A stretch of 64,000 nt of DNA from Flavobacterium ammonificans (lineage in GTDB: Bacteria; Bacteroidota; Bacteroidia; Flavobacteriales; Flavobacteriaceae), in assembly GCF_020885975.1 (NCBI RefSeq), contig NZ_AP025183.1, positions 1,426,001-1,490,000 of the forward strand, in the 5' to 3' direction. The translations under genes and the position numbers were made by a program. This document shows, one piece after another, positions 1 through 9,647 of the stretch; within the stretch, counting starts at the first letter, position 1, and each line of letters starts with the position of its first letter. The notes beneath the pieces were generated by a model that did not search any database, had not been told where the DNA came from, and saw only the letters and a list, made by a program, of their open reading frames with translations.

Positions 1-125
<125 letters not shown>

Positions 126-216
126 TTATTCTGTTTTGTGAAATTTTCATTTGCATAAAGTAAAAAACTAACAAAATATCAAAATAAGCTTATAAATGTA
201 AGGATGATTTGATTTA

Positions 217-1971
217 TTAATTGGCCACCGAAAATTGGGAATCGTATAAATTTTTATAATAACCACTTTCTTTATTAATTAACTCTTGATGGGTTCCTTC
301 TTCCACAACCAAACCTTTATCCATAACTACAATTTTATCTGCATTAACAATTGTAGCCAAACGGTGCGCAATTACAATAGAAGTTCGCCCTTGTGTGATT
401 GTTTCTGTTGCTCGTTGAATTAATTCTTCTGAATAGGTATCTATAGAAGAAGTAGCTTCATCTAGAATCAAAATACTCGGATTACTTACAAAGGCACGTA
501 AAAAAGCAATCAATTGGCGTTGCCCAGACGATAGCATTACGCCTCGTTCTTTTACATCAAAGTCATAATTATCAGGCAAACTCATAATAAAATCATGTAC
601 GCCAATCTTTTGTGCTGCAGCCAAAACTTCTTCACGAGAAATAGCTGGATTATTCAAGGTTATGTTGTTGTAAATGGTATCTGCAAATAAGAAAACGTCT
701 TGTAAAACCACCGCAATTTGCTTTCGTAACGAGTCCAATGTGTAATTTTCAATTGAATTGTGGTCTATACAAATGGTTCCGCTATTGATCTCATAAAAAC
801 GATTTAACAAATTAATAATCGTTGACTTTCCAGCACCTGTAGAACCCACAATAGCTATGGTTTGTCCTGCTTTAACTTCTAAATCAATTCCTTTGATCAC
901 TTCTTCATCAGGTATATATCCAAATCGCACACCCTTAAATTCAATATCACCTTTAAAAACGGGAGCCTCAATAGTTCCAGTATCTTGAATTTGGTCTTGG
1001 GTATCTAAAATATCAAAAACACGATTGGCAGCAATCATCCCTAATTGCATTTCGTTGAATTTATCCGCAATTTGGCGCAGTGGATTGAATAACATTCCAA
1101 TAAACATAGTATACGAAAATAAATCCCCAAAAGTGGTAAACATATCACCATTCAGAATTTTAAATCCGCCATATAAGACAATAAAACCTAGGGTTAACGA
1201 CGAAATTATATCAGCAATAGGAAAGAAGATGGAGTTGTACAAGATTGTTTTAATCCATGCTTTTCTATGTTTTTCGTTGATGTTTTTAAACTTGTCCAAT
1301 TCAATATCTTCACGATTGAACAATTGCACAATTTTCATCCCAGTAACACGTTCCTGAACAAAGGAATTCATGTTGGCAATTTCTGTTCGCACTTCTTCAA
1401 AAGCAATTTGCATTTTGCGTTGAAAAATACGAGTAAAAAATACTAAAACAGGCATAGCTACAATGACAATCCATGTTAGTTTCCAGTTCATGTAAAACAT
1501 GAAAAATAGTACTACCACCATCTTCATCAAATCACTGATGATCATAAAAAGGCCTTGACTGAAGATTCGGGCAATAGCTTCAATATCCGAAACAGAACGT
1601 GTGACTAATTGTCCAACAGGTACGTGGTCAAAATACTTCATTCTGAAACTTAAAATATGCTTGAATAATTTAGTTCGAATATCTTTTACTATATCTTGTC
1701 CTAGCCAATTGGCCCAAAACACAAAATAATATTGTGAAAAAACCTCGGCTAAAAGAACAATTCCCATTAAAGTTATATAGAATAATAAACCTTGTTGATC
1801 ATGAGTTTTGATGTAACCATCAACAGTTTGTTTTAACAAATAAGGACGCAAAGCCGCAAAAACAGATAATGATATGGCAAATACAATCACTCCTCTAAAT
1901 CGTAATTGATAGGGTTTAGTGTATTTTAATATTCGTTTGAATAATCGTGTATCGAATGCTTTTGCCTTCAT
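217..1971 (-). CDS. MsbA-like ABC exporter, fused membrane and ATPase domains
   Basis: This 584-residue half-transporter has an N-terminal six-helix exporter membrane domain (about residues 25-310) and a C-terminal nucleotide-binding domain (about 340-575). Visible ATPase motifs are Walker A GSTGAGKST, signature LSSGQRQ, Walker B ILILDEATSSID and the H-loop IAHRLAT. The architecture matches homodimeric exporters of the MsbA/lipid or multidrug type. The substrate cannot be read from sequence, so no gene symbol is given. The gene stands alone between lpd and a repeat element that separates it from truA on the same strand. The ATG at 1971 gives a normal family N-terminus. Confidence 0.9.
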   Translation of the reverse strand: MKAKAFDTRLFKRILKYTKPYQLRFRGVIVFAISLSVFAALRPYLLKQTVDGYIKTHDQQGLLFYITLMGIVLLAEVFSQYYFVFWANWLGQDIVKDIRTKLFKHILSFRMKYFDHVPVGQLVTRSVSDIEAIARIFSQGLFMIISDLMKMVVVLFFMFYMNWKLTWIVIVAMPVLVFFTRIFQRKMQIAFEEVRTEIANMNSFVQERVTGMKIVQLFNREDIELDKFKNINEKHRKAWIKTILYNSIFFPIADIISSLTLGFIVLYGGFKILNGDMFTTFGDLFSYTMFIGMLFNPLRQIADKFNEMQLGMIAANRVFDILDTQDQIQDTGTIEAPVFKGDIEFKGVRFGYIPDEEVIKGIDLEVKAGQTIAIVGSTGAGKSTIINLLNRFYEINSGTICIDHNSIENYTLDSLRKQIAVVLQDVFLFADTIYNNITLNNPAISREEVLAAAQKIGVHDFIMSLPDNYDFDVKERGVMLSSGQRQLIAFLRAFVSNPSILILDEATSSIDTYSEELIQRATETITQGRTSIVIAHRLATIVNADKIVVMDKGLVVEEGTHQELINKESGYYKNLYDSQFSVAN

Positions 1972-1980
1972 TTTATTTGG

Positions 1981-2075
1981 AGCTATTTCCTGCTATCCGC
2001 TGTATCTTTTTATGTGTGGACTTCGAGAGCCTCAGTCCTCCTATAAAAAGGATGCCGCTTCTATCAGGGCTATGG
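1981..2075. repeat. Imperfect palindromic intergenic element ending on the truA stop codon
   Basis: About 95 bases between truA and the ABC exporter gene form a foldback. TTTTTAT at 2007-2013 pairs with ATAAAAA at 2043-2049, and GGACT at 2018-2022 pairs with AGTCC at 2034-2038. The outer parts are imperfectly complementary (CCTGCTATCCGC against GCGGCTTCTATCAGGG read inversely). Its GC content is clearly higher than other intergenic DNA here. The right end overlaps the TAG stop of truA at 2070-2072. From memory it resembles a dispersed palindromic element found between genes in Flavobacterium genomes; that needs a genome search. Confidence 0.6.
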
Positions 2076-2813
2076 GTTGATGTAATCGTATTCTATTTTC
2101 GTTAAATATAAACCATGTGCTGGAACAGAGAATCCTGCTTTTTCCCTGCTTTTACTTTCAATAATTTTAGTAAAATCATCTAATGTAATCTTATGCAACC
2201 CTACATTGATAAGCGTCCCGACAATGGAACGCACCATATTTCTCAAAAAACGATTTGCTGAAATTGTAAAAACAAGTTGATCGTTCTTACCTCGTTTCCA
2301 ATACGCTTCAAAAATAGTACAATCAAATGTATTTACATCGGTATTGACTTTAGAAAAACATTCGAAATCGGTATAATTAAATAATAATTGCGAAGCTTGG
2401 TTCATCAAGTCGATGTCCAAAGGCTGATGAAAATACCAACTCAGTTCGTCTATAAATGGATTCTTGAATTGATGAATGTGGTATTCATAGGTTCTTTTTA
2501 AGGCGTCAAATCGAGAATGTGCGTCATCATGAACTGGAATGATATCATAAATCACAATGTCTTTTGGTAAAAAAGAATTGAGTTTGTGAACTAAGGTCGG
2601 TATGTCAAAAGAGGTATCCGAATCAAAATGGGCATACATTTCTCTTGCATGAACTCCAGTATCGGTTCGTCCGGCCCCCATCAAATTGATTTCAGTTTGC
2701 AATAAAACAGAAAATGCTTTGTTCAGGTTTTCCTGAACAGAAGTTGCATTTGGCTGTATTTGCCAGCCATGAAAACGGGTACCGTTATAGGCTAAATGTA
2801 TGAAATATCTCAA
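2070..2813 (-). CDS. truA: tRNA pseudouridine(38-40) synthase TruA
   Basis: The 247-residue protein is full length for TruA. It contains the catalytic motif GAGRTDTGVHA with Asp51 as the nucleophile, plus the N-terminal RYFIHLAYNGTRFHGWQ pattern of the family. TruA isomerises uridines 38, 39 and 40 in the anticodon arm of many tRNAs in the cytoplasm. The C-terminal RNA-binding half keeps the NRFLRNMVRSIVG motif. The stop codon lies inside the adjacent palindromic element. It is divergent from the phosphoesterase gene at 2947. Confidence 0.95.
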   Translation of the reverse strand: MRYFIHLAYNGTRFHGWQIQPNATSVQENLNKAFSVLLQTEINLMGAGRTDTGVHAREMYAHFDSDTSFDIPTLVHKLNSFLPKDIVIYDIIPVHDDAHSRFDALKRTYEYHIHQFKNPFIDELSWYFHQPLDIDLMNQASQLLFNYTDFECFSKVNTDVNTFDCTIFEAYWKRGKNDQLVFTISANRFLRNMVRSIVGTLINVGLHKITLDDFTKIIESKSREKAGFSVPAHGLYLTKIEYDYINP

Positions 2814-2918
2814 GTTGATTCGTCAAAAAGTTCAAGCTTCAAATGTACAAAGTTTTTAGGTTGGGCAAAGCCAAATATGTAAGTTATTCTTGGCTTTTTA
2901 TTTCGTCTTTTTAGTTTG

Positions 2919-2926
2919 TAACTTTG
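2919..2926 (+). promoter_or_regulatory. Putative -7 element of the phosphoesterase promoter
   Basis: TAACTTTG matches the Bacteroidota housekeeping -7 consensus TAnnTTTG and lies 20 bases before the ATG at 2947. No well-spaced -33 TTTG is clear, so this is a single-element match. Confidence 0.4.
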
Positions 2927-2946
2927 ACGAACTAAGTTCGCTTACA

Positions 2947-3441
2947 ATGAAAAAAATTCTTTTACTCTCAGATACTCATAGTCATATTGACGATACGATT
3001 CTTAAATATGTCGCTCAAGCAGACGAGGTTTGGCATGCAGGAGATATTGGGGACCTTGTTGTAACGGATACAATTAAAAAATTAAAATCACTTCGCGCTG
3101 TTTATGGTAATATTGATGATGCACAAGCTCGTTTAGAATTTCCATTGCATCATCGGTTTTTTTGTGAAGGAGTCTCGGTTTGGATTACCCACATTGGTGG
3201 TTATCCTGGAAAATACAATCAAGCTGTTCGTTCCGAATTAGAACAAAATCCACCTCAATTATTTATTTGCGGACATTCGCACATTCTAAAAGTACAATTT
3301 GATAAGAAGAATAATTTGTTATTTATGAATCCGGGTGCAGCGGGCAAAAGTGGTTTCCATCAAGTGAGAACGATGCTACGATTTATAATTGACGGGGATG
3401 CAATTAAAGAATTAGAAATTATCGAAATAGACAAGCGGTAA
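2947..3441 (+). CDS. YfcE/MJ0936-type metallophosphoesterase
   Basis: The 164-residue protein carries all five blocks of the calcineurin-like phosphoesterase fold: LLLSDTHSH, HAGDIGD, YGNIDD, WITHIGG and CGHSHI. These supply the two-metal site. Members hydrolyse phosphodiesters, often small model substrates in vitro, and the natural substrate here is unknown. The start at 2947 (MKKILLLSDTH) is chosen over an upstream start at 2890 because it places the first metal motif at the N-terminus as in the family, and because a -7-like element lies at 2919. The gene converges with the histidine kinase gene. Confidence 0.85.
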   Translation: MKKILLLSDTHSHIDDTILKYVAQADEVWHAGDIGDLVVTDTIKKLKSLRAVYGNIDDAQARLEFPLHHRFFCEGVSVWITHIGGYPGKYNQAVRSELEQNPPQLFICGHSHILKVQFDKKNNLLFMNPGAAGKSGFHQVRTMLRFIIDGDAIKELEIIEIDKR

Positions 3442-3446
3442 ATCTA

Positions 3447-5144
3447 TTACGCTTTGGAATTTGGAATATCAATCTTAATTGTTGTTCCTTTTTCTATTTT
3501 TGAGTCGATATTTAAATTTCCCCTCATCACATTAATTCTAGCTCTAATCTGGTTGAGACCAAATCCCTCAATTATTTGAAATTGATTGGTATCAAAACCG
3601 ATTCCATTATCAATAACTTGAATTTTAAAGTAATTTGCGTTTTCTTTAATTATGATTTTAGCTGTAGTCGCTTTACTATGTTTGACAATATTATTGATAA
3701 GTTCAGAAATTATAAAGTAAACTTTAATTTCAAAATCTTCTGTATACCGCTGGCTATTATTGATATTACATTCAAACTGAAATTGTAAAGTAGAGTTAGA
3801 ATTCTTTTCGCATAAATCTTCTAAAGCAAAAAGAAGTCCAAATCGAACTAAGAGAGCAGGAATTAATTCGTGAGACAAATCTCTCACTTTATTGTGAGCT
3901 TCTTCTAAAAGATGAATCGTTTTTGTGATTTCATCTTCATTAGAGTTACTGTTATTTTTTTTAATAACACTAAGATGCAATCCTGCTGAGGATAACAGGG
4001 CACTAATATTGTCGTGTAAAAAGGATGCGATTTTTTTTCGTTCCGTTTCTTGGCCAGAAATAGTTGCGTTTATAATGTTTTGTTGGATTTTATTTCGCAA
4101 ACCACTTAATCTATTTTTCTGGATAAGTCTTGAATTTTGTAAGTAAAAATAAAACAATACTATACTTATTAAGAAAAGCGTAATTATAGCAATAAGTTTT
4201 CGTCTTGTCATCAATTTTTCCTGATTTAAAACGTCTTGTTGTGTTTTAAATTCAGATTCAATTTTTTCGACCTCTCTCTTGTATTCTTCAATTTCTAAAT
4301 TAAGACCTTCATTTTTTGCTTTGTTTAATTTGTCCTCTGCATTTAACTCATCAGTAATTGTATTGTAAGTAGCTAGATGGTCAAAAGCCTCTTTGTGTTT
4401 TTGAACTGAATTTAGATATTTAGCATACTCTTGATGTGTTAGAGCTAAGTCAAATTTTTCATCACCTGCATTGCCAAGCTGAATCGCTTCGTTAAAATTA
4501 CTTTCAGCTTTAGAATGCTCTTTTTTTACTCCATAGTAGATACCGTTAAGCATTTTTAGAGCAACAATAGTTAAGTCGCTTCCATGCTTTTCATGATGAA
4601 GTTTAGTAAACTGTAAATGGGGAATACCTTTGTCAAACTCGTTGATATCAAAGTAAGCCCACGCAACATTTAAATTGGTTAAAACAAGTCGAGCAGAATC
4701 TTTAATTTGTTCACTGTATTCGAGAGATTGTTTATAATGTTCAATACCTTTTTGATATTCCTTTTTATCGAAACAGTAGATATTTCCTAGATTGTTATGT
4801 AGTAAATTTTTTAATTTTAAATTATTAGTGCGATCTGCATAAATTAGTCCTTTTTTATAGTAAAAAAAGGCTTTTTCTGGATTTGAGAATAAATCAAAAT
4901 TACCTCCAATAGTATTATAAGTGGACGCAATAATATCATTGTCTTTTAGTGTTATTGCATTACGAAGAATGGTTCGGCATTTTACAAGGGATTTATCATA
5001 GCTCCCTTTACGCATTAATCGAATAGCCTCTTTCAATTCTTTCTCTGTTTCTTTTTTAGAAACTATTTTGTTCTGAGATATAACAGAACAGTTCCATAAA
5101 AGTAAAACAAGAATAAAAAGGTATGAAATACGATTAAAAGCCAT
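3447..5144 (-). CDS. TPR-containing sensor histidine kinase (HisKA_3 type)
   Basis: From the ATG at 5144 the product is 565 residues. It has an N-terminal hydrophobic export signal (about 5-20), TPR-like helical repeats (about 40-270), a coiled-coil stretch, one membrane helix (about 315-336), a dimerisation/phosphoacceptor region with ERKKIASFLHDN (probable His377), and an ATPase domain with an N-box ELINNIVKHS and G-box DNGIGFD. The layout suggests a TPR sensor outside the membrane and a cytoplasmic kinase. It lies 16 bases downstream of the response regulator gene on the same strand, so the two form a two-component pair. A longer start at 5225 would overlap the regulator and bury the signal sequence, so it was not used. 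Confidence 0.88.
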   Translation of the reverse strand: MAFNRISYLFILVLLLWNCSVISQNKIVSKKETEKELKEAIRLMRKGSYDKSLVKCRTILRNAITLKDNDIIASTYNTIGGNFDLFSNPEKAFFYYKKGLIYADRTNNLKLKNLLHNNLGNIYCFDKKEYQKGIEHYKQSLEYSEQIKDSARLVLTNLNVAWAYFDINEFDKGIPHLQFTKLHHEKHGSDLTIVALKMLNGIYYGVKKEHSKAESNFNEAIQLGNAGDEKFDLALTHQEYAKYLNSVQKHKEAFDHLATYNTITDELNAEDKLNKAKNEGLNLEIEEYKREVEKIESEFKTQQDVLNQEKLMTRRKLIAIITLFLISIVLFYFYLQNSRLIQKNRLSGLRNKIQQNIINATISGQETERKKIASFLHDNISALLSSAGLHLSVIKKNNSNSNEDEITKTIHLLEEAHNKVRDLSHELIPALLVRFGLLFALEDLCEKNSNSTLQFQFECNINNSQRYTEDFEIKVYFIISELINNIVKHSKATTAKIIIKENANYFKIQVIDNGIGFDTNQFQIIEGFGLNQIRARINVMRGNLNIDSKIEKGTTIKIDIPNSKA

Positions 5145-5160
5145 AAATTTTAGAAAAAAA

Positions 5161-5823
5161 TTAATCTTTAATAAGGTTATTTTTAATGGCATATTTGACC
5201 AATCCAATCGTGTTTTTAGCACCAATTTTTTTCATAATATTTTTCCGATGGGTTTCTACGGTATTAGTACTTATGAATAATTTATTACTAATTTCTTTCC
5301 CGCTTAATTCAAGTGAAATAAGGGTGATTACTTCCAATTCCCTTTCTGTTAAAATTGTATTGGCAAGAGTAAAATTGGGGTTTACTTTTTGATTGTCTTT
5401 AGTAACTAGATTAAATATTTTTTCTCTAACAGATCTACAAAAATAGTCCTCTCCATTACTAACGGCTTGTATGGCTTCAACTATATTTTCTCCAGCACAT
5501 TGTTTTGTTAGATAACCATTAGCTCCTAATCGCATCACCTCCTTGATTAATTTTAAATCGTCGTAACTAGATAAAATGATCACTTTACAGGGAATTCCTT
5601 TTTGGGCAAATTCTTTAATTACTTCAATACCATCTTTTTCTGGCATATTTAAATCAAGAATTAATACATCTGCATTTGTTTTTTCTACTTCTTCATACAG
5701 ATTGTATCCATTAAGAGAAAATCCTACTACTTCAAAATTAGCGACTGTTTTAAGCAAAATAAGAAGTCCATCAAGAAGGACTTGATGATCATCAGCGAGA
5801 TAGATTTTTATTTTGTTTTCCAT
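5161..5823 (-). CDS. NarL/LuxR-family response regulator
   Basis: The 220-residue protein has a receiver domain (about 3-122) with the acidic pair ADD near residues 10-12 and the phosphoacceptor Asp57 in DVLILDLNMP. The C-terminal LuxR-type helix-turn-helix domain (about 150-215) reads LTERELEVITLI and ISTNTVETHRKNIMKKI. The ATG at 5823 is chosen because it gives the normal receiver N-terminus MENKIKIYLADDHQ; an upstream extension to 5940 would run into the terminator of the neighbouring gene. It is the first gene of the two-gene operon with the TPR kinase. Target genes are unknown. Confidence 0.92.
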   Translation of the reverse strand: MENKIKIYLADDHQVLLDGLLILLKTVANFEVVGFSLNGYNLYEEVEKTNADVLILDLNMPEKDGIEVIKEFAQKGIPCKVIILSSYDDLKLIKEVMRLGANGYLTKQCAGENIVEAIQAVSNGEDYFCRSVREKIFNLVTKDNQKVNPNFTLANTILTERELEVITLISLELSGKEISNKLFISTNTVETHRKNIMKKIGAKNTIGLVKYAIKNNLIKD

Positions 5824-5903
5824 TCGTTCTGGGGGTGTCTCAATTTCAAATGTAAGAAAATTTGACGAATATAACTTCTTTGGCTCGAAATTTAATAAAA
5901 ATA

Positions 5904-5933
5904 AAAAACCCGAATTGTTACATTCGGGTTTTT
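5904..5933 (-). terminator. Rho-independent terminator after the DUF4293 gene
   Basis: AAAACCCGAAT and ATTCGGGTTTT form a stem around a 6-base loop. On the minus strand it is followed by a T-rich tract, just past the stop at 5962. Confidence 0.8.
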
Positions 5934-5961
5934 CTCGCACTAATAAACTAAGTTTATAGGT

Positions 5962-6375
5962 TTATCTCAATCGATCCACAGATTTTACAAGATCTTCATC
6001 CTTCTTGATGGCCTTATTAGCAAAACCTAATAATACGATAGCCAAGATAGGTAGAAACATCCCAATACCCTTCTCTGAAACTGCTGGAGTCTCTCCGGAT
6101 AGATTTAGTGAATGATAAACAAATAATCCTAATAAAATTAAATTTAATATGATATTCAGTCTGCCAATAACAAACTGATGTTGTCTTTTTTTATACGAAA
6201 TAATACTTAACAAACTCATAGTGGTACTCAAACCAAAAAGGATAACGTACAACTGATTTTGCATAAATAAAAAGTCATTGCCATTTGCTAATGTCCATAA
6301 TGGAAAAACAAATGGGAGTACGCCTGTAACTATAAAAGCTATTAAAAGATATAAGGTTTGTATTCTTTGTATCAT
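5962..6375 (-). CDS. DUF4293 family small membrane protein
   Basis: The 137-residue protein has four predicted membrane helices (about 5-27, 42-60, 70-90 and 105-122) and a short charged C-terminus. It matches the Bacteroidota family DUF4293, beginning MIQRIQTLYLL. No function is established. As in other flavobacteria it sits divergently next to rho, a conserved arrangement from general knowledge of the group. No catalytic residues can be named. Confidence 0.8.
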   Translation of the reverse strand: MIQRIQTLYLLIAFIVTGVLPFVFPLWTLANGNDFLFMQNQLYVILFGLSTTMSLLSIISYKKRQHQFVIGRLNIILNLILLGLFVYHSLNLSGETPAVSEKGIGMFLPILAIVLLGFANKAIKKDEDLVKSVDRLR

Positions 6376-6561
6376 TGTAATTAAATGAACAACAAAAATA
6401 AAGTTTTCTTTTTTATAAATACTATTGTATGATTAAAAAATATTCGTATTATTGCATAGTTATATCGTAAGCACTTCATCTTGCGGACAATCCAATAAAC
6501 TTTACTGCTTATCTTTCACAACAGTTTTCCTAAAAAAAAATAAATTAAAACAAGAACATTC

Positions 6562-8247
6562 ATGTTTGATATTTCTGCATTAAAAAACATGAAGCTTTCT
6601 GAGCTTCAAGACATTGCTAAATTAGCTAAAACCATAAAGTTTGCTGGGGTTAAAAAAGAAGATTTAATTGCTCAAATTGTAGAGCAACAACTTGCAACTT
6701 CAAAAGAAGACAATACATCAGTTGAAGTAGGTACTGAAAAACCTAAAAGAGCAAGAATACTTCCTTCAAAAAAAGAATCAATTCAAGCGACTCAGGATAC
6801 CGAAGAGGTTTTCAATACAACATCTAATGGAGCTGAAATTGCCTCTGAGACTTCAGAAAGTGAGGCTCCTAAAATAGTTAAGTTCAATAAATTGGCTTAC
6901 GAACAAAAGATAGCAAAAAAAGAAAAAGTAACCACAAAAGTTACTACAGGAGCACCTGAATTGCCATTGGAAACTGCTACTAATGAATCTGGAGAAACTC
7001 CAGCGGTTGTTAAAAAAGTAAATCCAAATCAATTAAATAAACAAAACCAGAATCCAAATCAAAACGGAAACCAGAATCAGAATCCGAACCAAAAGAACAA
7101 GAAAAGTAATTTTGGTCACTCGGATTATGAGTTTGATGGAATCATTGAAAGTGAAGGTGTATTAGAAATGATGCCTGATGGTTACGGTTTCTTGCGTTCC
7201 TCTGATTATAATTATTTGGCTTCGCCAGATGATATTTATTTATCAACTTCTCAAATTCGTCTATTTGGTTTAAAAACTGGAGATACTGTAAAAGGAGTGG
7301 TACGCCCTCCAAAAGAAGGAGAGAAATTCTTTCCATTAGTACGCGTATTAAAAATTAATGGTCATGATCCACAAGTGGTTCGCGATAGAGTTTCATTTGA
7401 ACATTTAACGCCTGTTTTTCCAAAAGAAAAATTCAAATTAGCTGAAAAGCAAAGTACTATTTCCACGCGAATTATTGATTTGTTTTCTCCAATAGGAAAA
7501 GGACAACGTGGTATGATTGTAGCACAACCTAAAACAGGTAAAACAATGTTGTTAAAAGACATTGCTAATGCTATTGCTGCTAATCATCCTGAGGTTTATT
7601 TAATTGTTCTTTTGATTGACGAACGTCCAGAAGAGGTTACGGATATGCAACGCAGTGTTCGTGGAGAAGTTATCGCTTCTACTTTTGATAGAGAACCACA
7701 AGAACACGTTAAAATTGCCAACATTGTTTTAGAGAAAGCCAAAAGATTAGTAGAGTGTGGTCACGATGTAGTAATCCTTTTGGATTCGATTACTCGTTTA
7801 GCAAGAGCCTACAATACAGTTCAACCCGCTTCTGGTAAAGTATTAAGTGGTGGTGTAGATGCCAATGCTTTACAAAAACCAAAACGTTTCTTTGGAGCAG
7901 CTCGTAATGTAGAAAATGGAGGTTCGTTGAGTATTATTGCTACAGCGTTAACCGAAACGGGTTCTAAAATGGATGAGGTGATTTTTGAAGAATTCAAAGG
8001 AACTGGAAATATGGAATTACAATTGGATAGAAAAATTGCTAACAAGCGTATCTTCCCTGCAATTGATTTAACATCTTCTAGTACGAGAAGAGATGATTTA
8101 TTGTTGGATCCACAAACCTTACAACGTATGTGGATTATGCGTAAATACCTTTCGGATATGAATCCTGTGGAAGCAATGGATTTCATCAATGACCGATTCA
8201 AAAAAACTAAGAATAACGAGGAATTTTTGATTTCAATGAATGATTAA
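6562..8247 (+). CDS. rho: Transcription termination factor Rho with a long disordered insertion
   Basis: The 561-residue protein is about 140 residues longer than E. coli Rho. It has an N-terminal Rho_N helical domain (about 1-45), a low-complexity region (about 46-190) ending in Asn/Gln/Pro-rich repeats such as [16 protein letters not shown] near 155-180, an OB-fold RNA-binding domain (about 195-275), and a hexameric ATPase with Walker A PKTGKT near residue 322 and the Q/R-loop region. It unwinds RNA from polymerase to end transcription. A leader of 186 bases separates it from the divergent DUF4293 gene; no clear hairpin or promoter is seen there. Confidence 0.97.
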   Translation: MFDISALKNMKLSELQDIAKLAKTIKFAGVKKEDLIAQIVEQQLATSKEDNTSVEVGTEKPKRARILPSKKESIQATQDTEEVFNTTSNGAEIASETSESEAPKIVKFNKLAYEQKIAKKEKVTTKVTTGAPELPLETATNESGETPAVVKKVNPNQLNKQNQNPNQNGNQNQNPNQKNKKSNFGHSDYEFDGIIESEGVLEMMPDGYGFLRSSDYNYLASPDDIYLSTSQIRLFGLKTGDTVKGVVRPPKEGEKFFPLVRVLKINGHDPQVVRDRVSFEHLTPVFPKEKFKLAEKQSTISTRIIDLFSPIGKGQRGMIVAQPKTGKTMLLKDIANAIAANHPEVYLIVLLIDERPEEVTDMQRSVRGEVIASTFDREPQEHVKIANIVLEKAKRLVECGHDVVILLDSITRLARAYNTVQPASGKVLSGGVDANALQKPKRFFGAARNVENGGSLSIIATALTETGSKMDEVIFEEFKGTGNMELQLDRKIANKRIFPAIDLTSSSTRRDDLLLDPQTLQRMWIMRKYLSDMNPVEAMDFINDRFKKTKNNEEFLISMND

Positions 8248-8266
8248 TTCTGAACTATAATTGCAT

Positions 8267-8294
8267 AAAAAAAGTCCCAATTGGGACTTTTTTT
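8267..8294. terminator. Bidirectional terminator between rho and the RsmB-type gene
   Basis: A perfect 14-base inverted repeat AAAAAAAGTCCCAA/TTGGGACTTTTTTT lies between convergent genes, with A and T tracts suitable for both strands. Confidence 0.88.
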
Positions 8295-8312
8295 ATGATT
8301 AATATAAATTGG

Positions 8313-9530
8313 TTATGCGTTTTTACGTTCTAACAACGCCATATAAAATCCATCAAAACCTGATTCTGAAGCCAATATTTTTCGATCTTCAATAAACTGA
8401 AATTGTTTTCCGATTTCGGTTGTCAAGAAACGTTGTACTTGTTCTTGGTTTTCCGAAGGTAAAATAGAGCAAGTAGCGTAGACTAATTTGCCGCCTGGTT
8501 TTACAATTTTAGAATAGTTTTCTAAAACTTCAGATTGCACTTTACGAATGTTATCAATAAACTCAGGTTGCAATTTCCACTTAGCGTCAGGATTTCTTTT
8601 TAAAACTCCCAAACCGCTACAGGGAGCATCGATCAATACGCGATCTGCTTTTTCGTGTAATTTTTTAATGACTTTAGTTGAGTCAATTATACGGTATTCG
8701 ATATTGAAAGCGCTATTTCTTTTCGCTCTCAGTTTTAATTGCTTTAGTTTACTTTCGTATAAATCCATAGCAATCAATTGTCCTTTATTTTCCATTAAGG
8801 AGGCAATGTGTAATGTTTTTCCTCCCGCACCAGCACAAGTGTCCACTACACGCATTCCAGGTTTTACATCAAGGAAAGCAGCCACTAATTGTGAGTTGGC
8901 ATCTTGCACTTCAAAGAAACCTTGCTTAAAAGCGTCTGTTAAAAAGACATTGGCTCTTTCTTTTAAAACCAAAGCATCAGGCTGGTCTTTCAAATAGTCG
9001 GTTTCAATATTCAAATCCATCAAGATAGCTTTTAACTTCTCTTTGGTAGTTTTAAGGGTATTGACACGAAGAATAACTTTTGCTGGTTGATTTTGAGCTG
9101 CAATTTCTTTTGACCAAACTTTTTCTCCTAATTCTTTCACGCCGATTTCGTCCATCCAATCAGGAATAGACTCTTTGAAGGTTCTAATTTTAGACAATTC
9201 ATCAAAACGACCTTTAATTTTTCGTTCAGGAGTGCCATCTAATTGGCGCCAATCAGGAATTGGATATCCTCTTAAAACTGCCCAAACCGCAAAAATTCTC
9301 CATAAATTGTCTCTGTCAAAAGGTTCTTTAACTTCGGCAATTTCAGAATACAATCGCTTCCAGCGGACTATTTCGTATATGGTTTCGGCAACAAACTTTC
9401 TGTCGGAACTTCCCCAACGTTTGTCTTTTTTTAAGGAACGTGCTACCACTTTGTCTGCATATTCTCCTTCATTGAAGATAGCATTTAAAGCGTCAATGGT
9501 AGTATAAACTAAATTTCTGTGTAATCTCAT
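8313..9530 (-). CDS. rsmB: RsmB/NOP-family rRNA cytosine-C5 methyltransferase
   Basis: The 405-residue protein has an N-terminal NusB-like helical region (about 1-140), then a SAM-dependent methyltransferase domain with DTCAGAGGKT (SAM loop), the motif IV Cys in DAPCSGLG and the motif VI catalytic Cys in YATCSILPSEN. Both cysteines required for m5C chemistry are present. The family methylates 16S rRNA C967 in E. coli; the exact target base here is inferred from family. It converges with rho across a shared terminator. Confidence 0.85.
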   Translation of the reverse strand: MRLHRNLVYTTIDALNAIFNEGEYADKVVARSLKKDKRWGSSDRKFVAETIYEIVRWKRLYSEIAEVKEPFDRDNLWRIFAVWAVLRGYPIPDWRQLDGTPERKIKGRFDELSKIRTFKESIPDWMDEIGVKELGEKVWSKEIAAQNQPAKVILRVNTLKTTKEKLKAILMDLNIETDYLKDQPDALVLKERANVFLTDAFKQGFFEVQDANSQLVAAFLDVKPGMRVVDTCAGAGGKTLHIASLMENKGQLIAMDLYESKLKQLKLRAKRNSAFNIEYRIIDSTKVIKKLHEKADRVLIDAPCSGLGVLKRNPDAKWKLQPEFIDNIRKVQSEVLENYSKIVKPGGKLVYATCSILPSENQEQVQRFLTTEIGKQFQFIEDRKILASESGFDGFYMALLERKNA

Positions 9531-9597
9531 TGTAAAAAATTGAAATGCAAAGGTACTATTTATTGATTGGAAAGCTAAATTTAATCCTTTAAATAAA

Positions 9598-9623
9598 AAG
9601 ACACTGTGGTGAAACAGTGTCTT
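9598..9623 (-). terminator. Terminator of kup
   Basis: AAGACACTGT and ACAGTGTCTT form a 10-base stem with a 6-base loop, followed on the minus strand by a CTTTTTATTT tract, just past the kup stop. Confidence 0.8.
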
Positions 9624-9647
9624 AAGTTTACTATAAATAGAGTGTTT

